DNA of 64,000 nt from contig NZ_JANHOF010000025.1 of the NCBI RefSeq assembly GCF_024498075.1, forward strand, positions 1 to 64,000. The letters are read 5' to 3'. The DNA comes from Paenibacillus mendelii. GTDB taxonomy: Bacteria; Bacillota; Bacilli; Paenibacillales; Paenibacillaceae. Shown piece by piece: positions 8,048-17,178 of this stretch (position 1 is the stretch's first letter; every line of letters starts with the position of its first letter). Both the position numbers and the translations under genes were made by a program. The notes below the pieces were generated by a model, which saw only the letters and a list, made by a program, of their open reading frames with translations, searched no databases and had not been told where the DNA came from.

Positions 8048-10516
8048 ATGATGTTTGGAAGATTCACCGAACGTGCGCAGAAGGTACTGGCGCTAGCACA
8101 GGAAGAAGCGGTTCGTCTCGGTCATAACAATATTGGTACAGAGCATATTTTGCTTGGATTGAATCGAGAAGGGGAAGGCATCGCCGCTAAGGCGCTGATC
8201 GGTCTCGGTTTAAGCTTAGAGAAAATTCAAGACGAAGTCGAAACATTGATTGGCCGCGGTCAGGAGCAGCCTACGAATATTGCCTACACGCCGCGGGCTA
8301 AGAAAGTGATTGAGTTGTCCATGGATGAAGCCCGCAAGCTGGGCCATACCTACGTGGGCACGGAGCATATCCTGCTCGGCCTGATCCGCGAAGGCGAAGG
8401 TGTAGCTGCGCGGGTGCTCAACAATCTGGGGATCAGCTTAAACAAAGCACGTCAGCAAGTGCTGCAGCTGCTGGGCAGCAGCGAAGCGGTATCAAGCAAT
8501 CACGGCTCGCCGTCGAATGTGAGTACGCCGACGCTGGACGGTCTTGCCCGCGATTTGACGGCTTACGCGAAGGAAGGCAACCTTGACCCTGTCATTGGAC
8601 GGAGCAAGGAAATCGAACGCGTAATTCAGGTTCTCAGCCGCCGGACGAAAAACAACCCCGTGCTTATCGGCGAACCCGGCGTGGGTAAAACAGCCATAGC
8701 TGAAGGTCTGGCACAAAAAATCATTGCGGGTGAAATTCCTGAAACGCTGCGTGACAAGCGTGTGATGACGCTGGACATGGGGTCGGTTGTCGCGGGTACG
8801 AAGTATCGCGGTGAATTCGAAGACCGTCTCAAAAAAATTATGGACGAAATTCGTCAAGCCGGGAACATCATCTTGTTCATCGATGAGCTGCATACGCTGA
8901 TCGGAGCAGGCGGCGCCGAGGGTGCTATCGATGCTTCCAATATCCTGAAGCCGGCGCTTGCCCGCGGCGAGCTGCAGTGCATCGGGGCGACCACGCTTGA
9001 CGAATATCGCAAATATATCGAGAAAGACGCGGCACTTGAGCGCCGCTTCCAGCCGATCACGGTCGATCAACCGTCACCGGAAGAAGCCATTCAAATCTTG
9101 CACGGGCTGCGCGACCGTTATGAAGCGCATCACCGTGTGAAAATTACGGATGAAGCGATCGAGCAAGCCGTTAAGCTGTCCGACCGCTACATTACAGACC
9201 GCTTCCTGCCGGATAAGGCAATCGATCTGATCGATGAGGCTTCCTCCAAAGTACGGCTCAAATCGTACACGGTACCGCCTAACTTGAAGCAGCTTGAAAA
9301 CCGTCTGGATGATATCCGCAAGGAAAAGGATTCGGCCGTACAAAGCCAAGAGTTCGAGAAGGCTGCAGCTCTGCGCGATACGGAGCAAAAAATCCGCGAA
9401 GAGCTCGACTTGACGAAGAACCAATGGAAAGAAAAACAGGGTCGTACAGACTCCGAGGTTACGACGGAGGATATTGCCCAAGTCGTTGCAAGCTGGACGG
9501 GGATCCCGGTCAGCAAGCTGGCCGAAGAAGAGACCCAGCGGCTCTTGAAAATGGAAGAAATCCTGCATGATCGCGTTATCGGACAAACCGAAGCGGTCAA
9601 ATCGGTATCGCGTGCTATTCGCCGCGCGCGTGCGGGTCTGAAGGATCCGAAACGTCCGATCGGTTCATTCATCTTCCTCGGCCCTACCGGCGTCGGGAAG
9701 ACGGAATTGGCCAGAGCGCTTGCTGAAGCGATGTTCGGCGATGAGAATGCCGTTATTCGTATCGATATGTCGGAGTATATGGAGAAGCATTCGACATCTC
9801 GACTGGTCGGTGCACCTCCGGGATATGTCGGGTACGAGGAAGGCGGCCAGCTTACAGAGAAGGTTCGCCGCAAACCGTATTCGGTCGTACTGCTCGATGA
9901 AATCGAGAAGGCGCATCCTGAAGTATTCAATATCCTGCTTCAAGTGCTGGAGGATGGTCGTCTGACGGATTCCAAGGGCAGGGTGGTCGATTTCCGCAAC
10001 ACGTTGATCATTATGACATCGAACGTTGGCGCTGACCAAATTAAGCGTAATTCTTCGCTCGGCTTCACTGCCGTACAAAACGCAGGGCATGACTTCAATG
10101 TAATGAAGGATAAAGTGCTGGCAGAGCTGAAGAAGAGCTTCCGTCCGGAGTTCCTGAACCGGATCGACGAGACCATTGTGTTCCATGCCCTGGAGCAGGA
10201 GCATATCGCGCAAATCGTGACACTGATGTCCGAGGAGCTGCGCAAGCGTCTGCGTGAGCAGGAAGTGGATTTCACGCTTACTGAAGCGGCGAAGAACTTC
10301 CTGGCGAAGGAAGGCTTCGATCCGCAGTATGGGGCACGTCCGCTGCGCCGGGCGATTCAGAAGCACATCGAGGATCGGCTATCCGAAGATCTGCTGCTCG
10401 GTCAAATCAACAAAGGCGATACGCTCGTGATTGATGAAAAGGATGGCGGATTGACGGTCACTCATAAAGAACCGGCCTCAGGCGAAGCTGCTGAAAGCGA
10501 GCATGCGACAAAATAA
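8048..10516 (+). CDS. clpC: ATP-dependent Clp protease ATPase subunit ClpC
   Basis: A AAA+ unfoldase of 822 residues that feeds proteins to ClpP. In order: two N-domain repeats (1-145, AQEEAVRLGHNNIGTEHILLG and DEARKLGHTYVGTEHILLG), a first ATPase module with Walker A GEPGVGKTA (about 208), a middle domain with a UVR-like coil (about 420-455), a second ATPase module with GPTGVGKTE (about 545), an LGF tripeptide (about 671) at the ClpP-docking position, and a C-terminal small domain. MMFGRFTERAQK matches the family start, so ATG 8048 is chosen. The start overlaps the mcsB end region, which fits translational coupling. In known systems McsB and MecA act as its adaptors. Confidence 0.97.
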   Translation: MMFGRFTERAQKVLALAQEEAVRLGHNNIGTEHILLGLNREGEGIAAKALIGLGLSLEKIQDEVETLIGRGQEQPTNIAYTPRAKKVIELSMDEARKLGHTYVGTEHILLGLIREGEGVAARVLNNLGISLNKARQQVLQLLGSSEAVSSNHGSPSNVSTPTLDGLARDLTAYAKEGNLDPVIGRSKEIERVIQVLSRRTKNNPVLIGEPGVGKTAIAEGLAQKIIAGEIPETLRDKRVMTLDMGSVVAGTKYRGEFEDRLKKIMDEIRQAGNIILFIDELHTLIGAGGAEGAIDASNILKPALARGELQCIGATTLDEYRKYIEKDAALERRFQPITVDQPSPEEAIQILHGLRDRYEAHHRVKITDEAIEQAVKLSDRYITDRFLPDKAIDLIDEASSKVRLKSYTVPPNLKQLENRLDDIRKEKDSAVQSQEFEKAAALRDTEQKIREELDLTKNQWKEKQGRTDSEVTTEDIAQVVASWTGIPVSKLAEEETQRLLKMEEILHDRVIGQTEAVKSVSRAIRRARAGLKDPKRPIGSFIFLGPTGVGKTELARALAEAMFGDENAVIRIDMSEYMEKHSTSRLVGAPPGYVGYEEGGQLTEKVRRKPYSVVLLDEIEKAHPEVFNILLQVLEDGRLTDSKGRVVDFRNTLIIMTSNVGADQIKRNSSLGFTAVQNAGHDFNVMKDKVLAELKKSFRPEFLNRIDETIVFHALEQEHIAQIVTLMSEELRKRLREQEVDFTLTEAAKNFLAKEGFDPQYGARPLRRAIQKHIEDRLSEDLLLGQINKGDTLVIDEKDGGLTVTHKEPASGEAAESEHATK

Positions 10517-10532
10517 GAGCACTGTTAAACAT

Positions 10533-10566
10533 AAGGTGTCCCCTGAATGGGGGACACCTTTGTTTA
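10533..10566 (+). terminator. terminator after clpC
   Basis: A perfect 11-base-pair stem (aaggtgtcccc 10533-10543, ggggacacctt 10550-10560) is followed by a short T-rich stretch. It ends the ctsR operon. Confidence 0.85.
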
Positions 10567-10647
10567 TTGCACGGACGGCTCCATTTGTTTCTGCTAAGAA
10601 GGATTGGTAAACTAAGAGAGACAAGTAAAAGCAGGGAGGGACAATCC

Positions 10648-11025
10648 ATGATCATTGTCATGAATACGATTAAGGTGAAGAAGGGCCATGGGGAAGAAGT
10701 GGCGCAGCGGTTCCAGCGGTCGAAGGGCGTCCAACTGCAGCCGGGTTTCGTACGCATGGAAGTATTATTCACAGAAGGCTTGGAAGAGAACGATGAGCTT
10801 AAGGTATGTACGACGTGGGAAGACAAAGCCTCTTTCGAGGCTTGGGTGAACAGCGATAACTTCAAACAAGCCCATGCACAGCGGGCTGCGTCCGATCCAG
10901 GCGGTCCGCAAGGGGCAGGGCATGGTGCCTCAACGGGCGCGCCGCAAGGTGAAAGTGTAATGCTGGGTGCGAAAATGACGACCCACACCGTACTTATGAC
11001 TCGTTTGGCAGGAGAAGATGTTTAA
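10648..11025 (+). CDS. IsdG-type haem-degrading monooxygenase (ABM domain)
   Basis: A 125-residue protein. The first 80 residues form an antibiotic-biosynthesis-monooxygenase fold that closely tracks staphylococcal IsdG. The catalytic Asn6, Trp66 and His76 of this frame correspond to Asn7, Trp67 and His77 of IsdG, in MNTIKVKKG, FEAWVNSDNFK and QAHAQR. It should open haem to release iron in the cytoplasm; which bilin it makes cannot be told. A Gly/Pro/Ala-rich insert (82-100) separates this from a last beta strand. ATG 10648 has agggaggg upstream; the longer upstream frame is unlikely. It stands alone between clpC and radA with terminators on both sides. No Fur box was recognised. Confidence 0.82.
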   Translation: MIIVMNTIKVKKGHGEEVAQRFQRSKGVQLQPGFVRMEVLFTEGLEENDELKVCTTWEDKASFEAWVNSDNFKQAHAQRAASDPGGPQGAGHGASTGAPQGESVMLGAKMTTHTVLMTRLAGEDV

Positions 11026-11048
11026 CCCTAATGCTCTCTTGCATATCC

Positions 11049-11091
11049 AAAGAGTTTCTTCTAAGCCGATGGTGAAGAAGGAGCTCTTTTG
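11049..11091 (+). terminator. probable terminator
   Basis: aaagag (11049-11054) pairs with ctcttt (11084-11089), and an inner cttc/gaag pair strengthens the stem; four T end it. It is imperfect, but well placed after the monooxygenase gene. Confidence 0.5.
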
Positions 11092-11270
11092 TCGTTTGTA
11101 AAAGGTTCATCGGGGCTTTGTGAGTTTGTAATTGCATGACTTGTAAGGAATCTTACATAAACATTTCTGGAATCGAACATTTATTCCTGTTTATCGCGTT
11201 AGAGGGTTTAACCGGGCAGGAATAAATGGTAAACTTTGAAGGTAGCATTATTCGCTAAAAGGAGCCGTCG

Positions 11271-12638
11271 ATGGCAAAACTTAAAACAAAATTCGCATGT
11301 ACCGATTGCGGCACAGAATCTCCCAAATGGCTGGGCAAATGCCCCGGCTGCGGCGCATGGAACACAATGGTAGAAGAGAAGGAAACGGTCGTCAAGACCC
11401 AGGGATTGGGCTCATCACTCATTCAGACGAAAGAAAAGCCGCTTTCCATCATACACATAGATAGTGGTCAGGAGCCGCGTATTGAAACAACCTTACAGGA
11501 GCTCAACCGGGTGCTCGGCGGTGGGGTAGTACCCGGATCGCTCATTCTGGTCGGAGGCGACCCAGGTATCGGAAAGTCAACGCTGCTCTTACAAACTTCG
11601 CATGCGCTGGCTGTCAAGGGGTTAACCGTCTTATATATTTCCGGCGAGGAATCAGTCAAGCAAACCAGGCTGAGGGCCGACCGGCTCGGAGCGCTTACGG
11701 ATACACTGTATGTATTATGTGAGACGAATATGGAGCAAATTAATGATGCGATCGAATCGGTTCAACCTGATTTTCTCGTCATTGACTCCATTCAGACCGT
11801 CTATGAGCCAAGTGTGGCATCAGCGCCAGGGAGCGTCTCTCAGGTGAGAGAATGCACGGCTCACTTCATGAGGGTAGCAAAGGTTCGAGGCATCGCGACG
11901 GTACTGGTCGGGCATGTGACCAAGGAGGGTGCAATCGCGGGTCCGCGGCTGCTCGAGCATATGGTCGACTGCGTGCTCTACTTTGAAGGTGAGCGGCATC
12001 ATTCGTATCGACTGCTGCGCGCCGTTAAGAACCGTTTCGGTTCGACGAATGAAATCGGTATTTTCGAGATGGGCGAGTCCGGACTGCGGGAGGTCAGCAA
12101 TCCTTCCGAGCTGTTTTTGTCCGAGAGACCGCTCGGCGTTTCAGGTTCAACGGTCGTTGCGAGCATGGAGGGCACGCGCCCGGTACTCGTAGAGCTGCAG
12201 GCGCTTGTAGCCACAACGAATTTCCCGTCGCCACGCCGTATGTCTACAGGCATTGATCATAACCGATTGTCACTGATTATCGCGGTTCTGGAGAAGCGGA
12301 TGGGGATGTTTCTGCAGACGCAGGATGCCTACTTGAACGTAGCCGGCGGGGTCAAGCTGGATGAACCGGCCGTCGATTTGGCGGTGGCTGTCTGCATTGC
12401 TTCAAGCTTTCGGGATGCGCCGACCAGACCCTTCGATGTCGTATTCGGGGAGATTGGCCTGACCGGTGAAGTGCGGGCCGTCTCCCGGGCTGAACAACGG
12501 GTGAAGGAAGCACAGAAGCTTGGATTCAAACGGATCATTATGCCAGAGAAGAGCTTGAAGGGCTGGAGCCCACCTTCCGGCATTGAGATTATAGGCGTGG
12601 AGACGGTTTCGCAGGCGCTTGCGGCAGCACTCGGATAA
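11271..12638 (+). CDS. radA: DNA repair protein RadA (Sms)
   Basis: A 455-residue branch-migration ATPase of recombinational repair. It has the N-terminal zinc finger (CTDCGTES, then CPGCGAW; residues 10-30), a RecA-like core with Walker A GGDPGIGKST (about 98) and the RadA-specific KNRFG motif (about 253), and a C-terminal Lon-like domain (about 300-455). The start ATG 11271 follows aaaaggag. disA follows eight bases downstream; in Bacillus RadA interacts with and restrains DisA, so the pairing is functional. The family length is normal. Confidence 0.96.
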   Translation: MAKLKTKFACTDCGTESPKWLGKCPGCGAWNTMVEEKETVVKTQGLGSSLIQTKEKPLSIIHIDSGQEPRIETTLQELNRVLGGGVVPGSLILVGGDPGIGKSTLLLQTSHALAVKGLTVLYISGEESVKQTRLRADRLGALTDTLYVLCETNMEQINDAIESVQPDFLVIDSIQTVYEPSVASAPGSVSQVRECTAHFMRVAKVRGIATVLVGHVTKEGAIAGPRLLEHMVDCVLYFEGERHHSYRLLRAVKNRFGSTNEIGIFEMGESGLREVSNPSELFLSERPLGVSGSTVVASMEGTRPVLVELQALVATTNFPSPRRMSTGIDHNRLSLIIAVLEKRMGMFLQTQDAYLNVAGGVKLDEPAVDLAVAVCIASSFRDAPTRPFDVVFGEIGLTGEVRAVSRAEQRVKEAQKLGFKRIIMPEKSLKGWSPPSGIEIIGVETVSQALAAALG

Positions 12639-12646
12639 GGGGGCAG

Positions 12647-13726
12647 ATGATGAAAGAGCCTAATCAACTAGAAATTATGAACCAGCTGTTGCAGATGGTC
12701 GCGCCCGGAACGGCATTTCGAGATGGACTGGAGAATGTCCTGCGGGCAAAGACCGGTGCGCTTATCGTGGTGGGATATAGCCCGGAAGTGATGGAAGTCG
12801 TCGATGGCGGCTTCTCCATCAATTGCGATTTTTCCCCCAATTACTTATATGAACTTGCAAAGATGGACGGTGCCATCATCCTGAGCGAAGACCGCAGGCG
12901 CATTCTGTATGCCAATACCCAGTTGATTCCGGATAGCTCGATTTCATCCAGTGAGACAGGGATCAGGCACAGAACGGCGGAGCGGGTTGCCAAACAAACG
13001 GGTAAGCTGGTGGTATCCATTTCCCAGCGGCGTAATATTATTACATTATACCAAGGGCAGCTCAGGTACTCTCTGAAGGATATGGCCGTCATTCTGACGA
13101 AGGCGAATCAAGCGATTCAGACGCTGGAGAAATATAAAGCGGTTCTTGGCCAGTCGTTTACCAATCTATCCGCTTCCGAATTTGAGGAGCTTGTTACTCT
13201 TCAAGAGGTTGTACATGTCATAAAACGGGTAGAAATGGTTATACGAGTGAAGATGGAGATCAAACGTTACGTGAACGAGCTAGGTACGGAAGGCCGTCTG
13301 ATCAGCATGCAGATGGAAGAGCTGGTTGGCGGAGTCGAAGAGGAGCTGTGGTTCCTTCTCAAGGATTATGCGAAGGATTCGAGTGAGGAGCGAATTCGCG
13401 AAATTCGGGCGGCTCTGCGAAAACTATCTTCAGATGAATTACTCGACATGCCGCCAATCATCAAGCTGCTCGGTTATGCCGGCATCGGAGCAGTGGCGGA
13501 AGAGATGGTCGCACCGCGCGGATACCGGCTCCTGAGTAAGATACCGCGTCTGCCGGCGACGATCATGCATAACTTAGTGGAGCAGTTCGATCATTTTCCA
13601 CATATTCTCATGGCTACCATTGAAGAGCTCGATGCGGTGGACGGAATTGGTGAAGTCAGGGCGCGTGCAATTAAGGAAGGGCTTAAGCGGATTCAAGAAC
13701 AGATGTTCATTGACAGACAAATCTAA
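12647..13726 (+). CDS. disA: diadenylate cyclase DisA
   Basis: A DNA-integrity scanning protein of 359 residues that makes c-di-AMP from two ATP. The N-terminal DAC domain has the DGA motif (about 74-76) and the RHR motif (about 106-109, GIRHRTAER). A helical linker and a C-terminal helix-hairpin-helix DNA-binding region (ELDAVDGIGEVRARAIKEG) follow. ATG 12647 or 12650 may be used; agggggcag precedes both. It directly follows radA. In the family DisA slides along DNA and stops synthesis at branched lesions, delaying sporulation. Confidence 0.96.
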   Translation: MMKEPNQLEIMNQLLQMVAPGTAFRDGLENVLRAKTGALIVVGYSPEVMEVVDGGFSINCDFSPNYLYELAKMDGAIILSEDRRRILYANTQLIPDSSISSSETGIRHRTAERVAKQTGKLVVSISQRRNIITLYQGQLRYSLKDMAVILTKANQAIQTLEKYKAVLGQSFTNLSASEFEELVTLQEVVHVIKRVEMVIRVKMEIKRYVNELGTEGRLISMQMEELVGGVEEELWFLLKDYAKDSSEERIREIRAALRKLSSDELLDMPPIIKLLGYAGIGAVAEEMVAPRGYRLLSKIPRLPATIMHNLVEQFDHFPHILMATIEELDAVDGIGEVRARAIKEGLKRIQEQMFIDRQI

Positions 13727-13830
13727 ATCCCATACAATGTTAGAATGCGGACAGCGGCTGGTTTCAATTTACAATTTTATTCCGCTTCTGAAGATGCTTT
13801 TGGGGTATAGTAAAGATGAGGTGGAGCATA

Positions 13831-14580
13831 ATGTTTACGAAATCGATACCGAGTCTTTTTACAGTGGCGAACTTGTTTTTGGGTATCGTCGCCATCATTC
13901 TCGTTTTCCCAGAAAATGCGAAGCCAGAAATTGCAGCCATGATGGTGATCATTGCCATGCTCATGGACGGCGTGGACGGGCGTGTAGCTCGCGCTCTGAA
14001 TGCGCAAAGTGAATTTGGGAAAGAGCTTGATTCGCTTTCTGACGTCATTTCGTTCGGCGTTGCGCCGGCTTTTATTATGTATAGCGTAGCATTCCAGCAA
14101 TTGAATCCGGCGCCAGCTTGGATTATTACAGCGCTGTTTCCGATTTGCGGTGCGCTGCGGCTTGCCCGTTTCAACGTGGTATCGGGTATGCCGGGATACT
14201 TTATCGGTTTGCCGATTCCGGCGGCCGGCGGCGTCGTTGCAACGCTTGCACTGTTTCATAAGGAAATCCCGATCTCCGTGCTCCTTACGAGCACGCTCGT
14301 TTTGTCTCTGCTTATGGTGAGTACCATTAAATATCCCAACTTCAAAAAAATCGGTATTCCCAAGAATGCGATTTGGGTGGTACCGCTCATTGTTGTGATT
14401 TCAGTGGTCCTTGGGATTGTGTTCCCCGACCAATTATCCAAAATCCTGTTCATTCCGCTCGTTCTCTACGCGCTGTATGGCTTAAAAAAAAACGTTGATC
14501 GCCGTCTCCCAGGCAGGAAGAAGCGGAAACGGCGTAAAGAGCTTCAAGAAGAAGGCGTCCAGTCGGAGCATAGTGCCTAG
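13831..14580 (+). CDS. pssA: CDP-diacylglycerol-serine O-phosphatidyltransferase
   Basis: A membrane enzyme that makes phosphatidylserine, the precursor of phosphatidylethanolamine. It has 249 residues with about seven hydrophobic segments. The CDP-alcohol phosphotransferase signature DGxxARx8Gx3Dx3D is perfect near residues 47-69 (DGRVARALNAQSEFGKELDSLSD split over the consensus). The C-terminus is very basic (KKRKRRKEL). I chose ATG 13831 since gaggtgg lies six bases upstream; ATG 13816 lies before that SD. It sits between disA and yacL, unlike Bacillus subtilis, where those two adjoin. No psd gene is nearby. Confidence 0.93.
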   Translation: MFTKSIPSLFTVANLFLGIVAIILVFPENAKPEIAAMMVIIAMLMDGVDGRVARALNAQSEFGKELDSLSDVISFGVAPAFIMYSVAFQQLNPAPAWIITALFPICGALRLARFNVVSGMPGYFIGLPIPAAGGVVATLALFHKEIPISVLLTSTLVLSLLMVSTIKYPNFKKIGIPKNAIWVVPLIVVISVVLGIVFPDQLSKILFIPLVLYALYGLKKNVDRRLPGRKKRKRRKELQEEGVQSEHSA

Positions 14581-14611
14581 CTTCTCTCAAGATAGACCCG
14601 AACAAACAACG

Positions 14612-14652
14612 AACCGCCTTGCTCATCTCCGGATGAGCAAGGCGGTTTTTTT
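14612..14652. terminator. strong terminator between pssA and a convergent gene
   Basis: A perfect 16-base-pair stem (14612-14627 with 14632-14647) with a tccg loop and a T run on the plus strand. The A-rich left side is weak, so termination from the minus strand is less sure. Confidence 0.9.
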
Positions 14653-14674
14653 CTGCATATCGAAATGTCTGCGT

Positions 14675-15070
14675 CTACGTAAGGTTGAATAAACCGAGGG
14701 TGGAGCACTTTCCGGATTCTTGAGCGACTACATCGTCCAACTGAATATCGAGCAAATTGCACATGGCGGATATATAGAACAAATTGCGGCCGAGCTCGTT
14801 CTTAATGGCGTCTCGGCAATGCTCGCATAGCTCACCGTTAATGTGATGATGAAGCTTCGTCTTGGCCTGCTCCAAGTTGGCATCGTCCGGGTATTCCTGC
14901 TTGCGCGCATTGAGTTCAATACATCCGCATTCCGTCACGGATTTGGCCACGGCACGATTAACGGACGCGCCGGACTGGCTGTATTTCGATAAAACATCCA
15001 GCAAGCTTCGGTGTCTTAGCAGCAGTTCCGAAACCTGCTGTTGAAATTGTTCCAGCGTCGGGGTGCTCAT
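14675..15070 (-). CDS. MazG-like helical protein with cysteine pairs
   Basis: A small cytoplasmic protein of 131 residues, mostly helical. The C-terminal part (ELGRNLFYISAMCNLLDIQLDDVV) resembles the EExGDxLF helix of MazG-type nucleotide pyrophosphohydrolases, but the acidic metal ligands are reduced: GR replaces GD. ECGC (about 48-51) and CEHC (about 82-85) could bind a metal or form disulfides. ATG 15070 has gaggtgg five bases upstream. It is the only minus-strand gene between 5.4 and 63.9 kb, convergent with pssA and divergent from yacL. The function is not established; a MazG-related fold without normal catalysis is my best guess. Confidence 0.6.
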   Translation of the reverse strand: MSTPTLEQFQQQVSELLLRHRSLLDVLSKYSQSGASVNRAVAKSVTECGCIELNARKQEYPDDANLEQAKTKLHHHINGELCEHCRDAIKNELGRNLFYISAMCNLLDIQLDDVVAQESGKCSTLGLFNLT

Positions 15071-15233
15071 CAATTCCACCTCATTTCAGGATTAGCAGTG
15101 CTATCTTCTATTATAAGCCCCCTTGCCAACCATTTCAAAATACTTTTCGTGTGCTTTCTTAAGGAAATTGGTTTCCCCCACGGTTAACCGTCGAAAGATT
15201 GGCACATAATTGTAATGGAGGTGGATTTATGTG

Positions 15234-16325
15234 ATGAAACGAATCATTCAAACCATGGGATTACTTTTTGGAGGCGTCGTCGGCGCACAGCTCTACAGCT
15301 GGATGCATGTCGGTGCACTCTGGACAGATTCGACTTACAGAACGATGCAGCAATCAAGCGGCTATTACATGAATGTTGGGATTGGCGCGCTTTGCGGTGT
15401 TGTTCTGGCTTCAATGCTGGCAGGCCCCATTATACGCGGGCTGGAACAAGGAGCACAGCGCATATCGGCGCTTCCGACCAGTGAACTGTTGTCTGGCTTG
15501 GGCGGACTTCTTGGTGGTCTTGCGCTTTCGGCCTTGCTTTATCCGGCTGTATCTGGCTTTACCGGTGCAGGTCTTTTTATTCCGGTATGCATGACGCTAT
15601 TTTTCGGGTATTTCGGACTTAGAATCGGGTTGAGCAAGCAGGAAGTGCTCTCAGAACAGTTCGCCAGCTTTATGCAGCAGCGGACAAAACCGATTGCTGT
15701 TGACGAAGAAAGCAGCTATGAGGAGCATAAGATTCTCGATACGAGTGTCATTATCGATGGCCGGATCGCCGATATTTGCAAGACGGGGTTTATCGAGGGA
15801 ACGCTGGTCATTCCTGAGTTCGTGCTGGAGGAGCTGCAGCATATCGCGGATTCGTCTGATCTGCTCAAGCGCAACCGCGGCCGGCGCGGGCTGGACATCC
15901 TGAACAAAATCCAGAAGGAGCTCGACGTAAAGGTACTTATTTACGAGGGTGACATGGAGGATGGGGAAGTCGACAGCAAGCTTGTGAAGCTGGCTAAGGT
16001 GCTAAAAGGCAAAGTGGTTACGAACGATTTTAACCTGAACAAGGTTTGTGAGCTGCAGGGCGTCTCGGTCTTGAATATTAATGATCTCGCCAATGCCGTG
16101 AAGCCGGTCGTGCTGCCTGGTGAGGAAATCGTCGTCCAGGTGATCAAGGATGGCAAGGAGCATGGACAAGGCGTAGCTTACTTGGACGACGGCACGATGA
16201 TCGTAGTCGAAGGCGGCCGCGACTATATCGGAACGACCATGGAGGTGCTGGTCACGAGTGTCCTGCAGACTTCTGCGGGCCGAATGATCTTTGCCAAGCC
16301 GAAGCTGTTGGAAAAAGCGCTGTAA
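15234..16325 (+). CDS. yacL: PIN-TRAM domain membrane protein YacL
   Basis: A protein of about 363 residues. Four transmembrane segments fill residues 5-135. A PIN-type nuclease domain begins at LDTSVIIDG (Asp near 168) and contains further acidic residues, such as the LDIL and VTNDFNLNKV segments. A TRAM domain (about 292-350, VQVIKDGKEHGQG and VEGGRDYIG) ends it. These parts suggest a membrane-anchored RNA-acting nuclease; the substrate is not known to me. ATG 15234 lies nine bases after ggaggtgg; GTG 15231 is equally possible. It precedes ispD by 70 bases, as in Bacillus. Confidence 0.9.
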   Translation: MKRIIQTMGLLFGGVVGAQLYSWMHVGALWTDSTYRTMQQSSGYYMNVGIGALCGVVLASMLAGPIIRGLEQGAQRISALPTSELLSGLGGLLGGLALSALLYPAVSGFTGAGLFIPVCMTLFFGYFGLRIGLSKQEVLSEQFASFMQQRTKPIAVDEESSYEEHKILDTSVIIDGRIADICKTGFIEGTLVIPEFVLEELQHIADSSDLLKRNRGRRGLDILNKIQKELDVKVLIYEGDMEDGEVDSKLVKLAKVLKGKVVTNDFNLNKVCELQGVSVLNINDLANAVKPVVLPGEEIVVQVIKDGKEHGQGVAYLDDGTMIVVEGGRDYIGTTMEVLVTSVLQTSAGRMIFAKPKLLEKAL

Positions 16326-16395
16326 CACGGTATGATAGTACTCGTGTGATGTCTCCGCGCGAGACGTCTAGTTTACGGCGAGGCGGTTGAGGGCA

Positions 16396-17100
16396 ATGGC
16401 AGGGATAAAGGCTGAATGGGGCGTCGTCGTCGTAGCGGCAGGACGCGGAACACGTATGGGCAGCGCAGAGAGCAAGCAATATTTGCTTCTTCAGGACAAG
16501 CCCATCGTTGTTCATGCGATTGAACGCTTCGAAGCGATGGACGAAGTAGCTGAGATTGTAGTTGTCGTCGGCACACAGGATATGGAGAGAAGCAAGGCGC
16601 TTGTGAACGAATACGGACTATGCAAGGTGAAGGCGGTTGTAGCCGGTGGCAGTGAACGGCAGCACTCGGTATGTCAAGGTCTTCTGGCTTTGAGCAGCGA
16701 GTGGGTTATGGTACATGATGGTGTGCGCCCGCTCGTCACGAGCGAAGCGGTTCGGGCCTGCATGACAGAGGCGAAGCGCTCGCAAGCTGCGGTACTGGCT
16801 GTGCCTGTGAAAGATACGATTAAACAAGTAGATGAGAACGGCGTCATCGTGGCAACACCGGACCGGCGAAGCTTGTGGGCGATTCAAACGCCGCAGGCTT
16901 TTCGTCGTTCCCTGCTGCTTGAGTCGCACGAGCGGGCTGCGGCTGAAGGCTTCCTGGGTACGGACGATGCCGTTGTCGTCGAACGTTTCGGCGGTGTGCC
17001 GGTAACCGTATCCGAAGGCGAGTACACGAACATTAAAATTACAACGCCGGATGATCTGCCTTATGCAGCATTTTTGCTCGCTCAGCGGGCAGTCGAGTAA
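16396..17100 (+). CDS. ispD: 2-C-methyl-D-erythritol 4-phosphate cytidylyltransferase
   Basis: The third step of the MEP isoprenoid pathway, joining CTP and MEP to CDP-ME. It has 234 residues, near the family norm. The nucleotide-binding loop is VVVAAGRGTRMG (about 9-20). Further signatures are VHDGVRPLV (about 106), VPVKDTIKQV and TPQAFR (about 163). ATG 16396 is preceded by tgaggg; TTG 16387 is a weaker choice. The next gene is ispF, after a gap that holds a perfect ggaggc/gcctcc hairpin at 17102-17117 without a T run. Confidence 0.95.
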   Translation: MAGIKAEWGVVVVAAGRGTRMGSAESKQYLLLQDKPIVVHAIERFEAMDEVAEIVVVVGTQDMERSKALVNEYGLCKVKAVVAGGSERQHSVCQGLLALSSEWVMVHDGVRPLVTSEAVRACMTEAKRSQAAVLAVPVKDTIKQVDENGVIVATPDRRSLWAIQTPQAFRRSLLLESHERAAAEGFLGTDDAVVVERFGGVPVTVSEGEYTNIKITTPDDLPYAAFLLAQRAVE

Positions 17101-17178
17101 CGGAGGCTCATGCCTCCAAAAGCAGCCTCTCGATTCTGGAGGGGCGGGTACGGGTAAACAAGAGGGGAGAGAACGGAA

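Noticed and set aside
8492..10366. Long minus-strand open frames opposite clpC (up to 247 codons)
   Set aside because: They are shadows of the strongly biased clpC coding frame, have no family features and no SD.
13777..14259. 160-codon minus-strand frame opposite pssA
   Set aside because: Overlaps a well-supported membrane enzyme; composition is that of an antisense shadow.
17102..17117. Terminator between ispD and ispF
   Set aside because: A perfect ggaggc/gcctcc hairpin, but only A follows on the plus strand; no T run.
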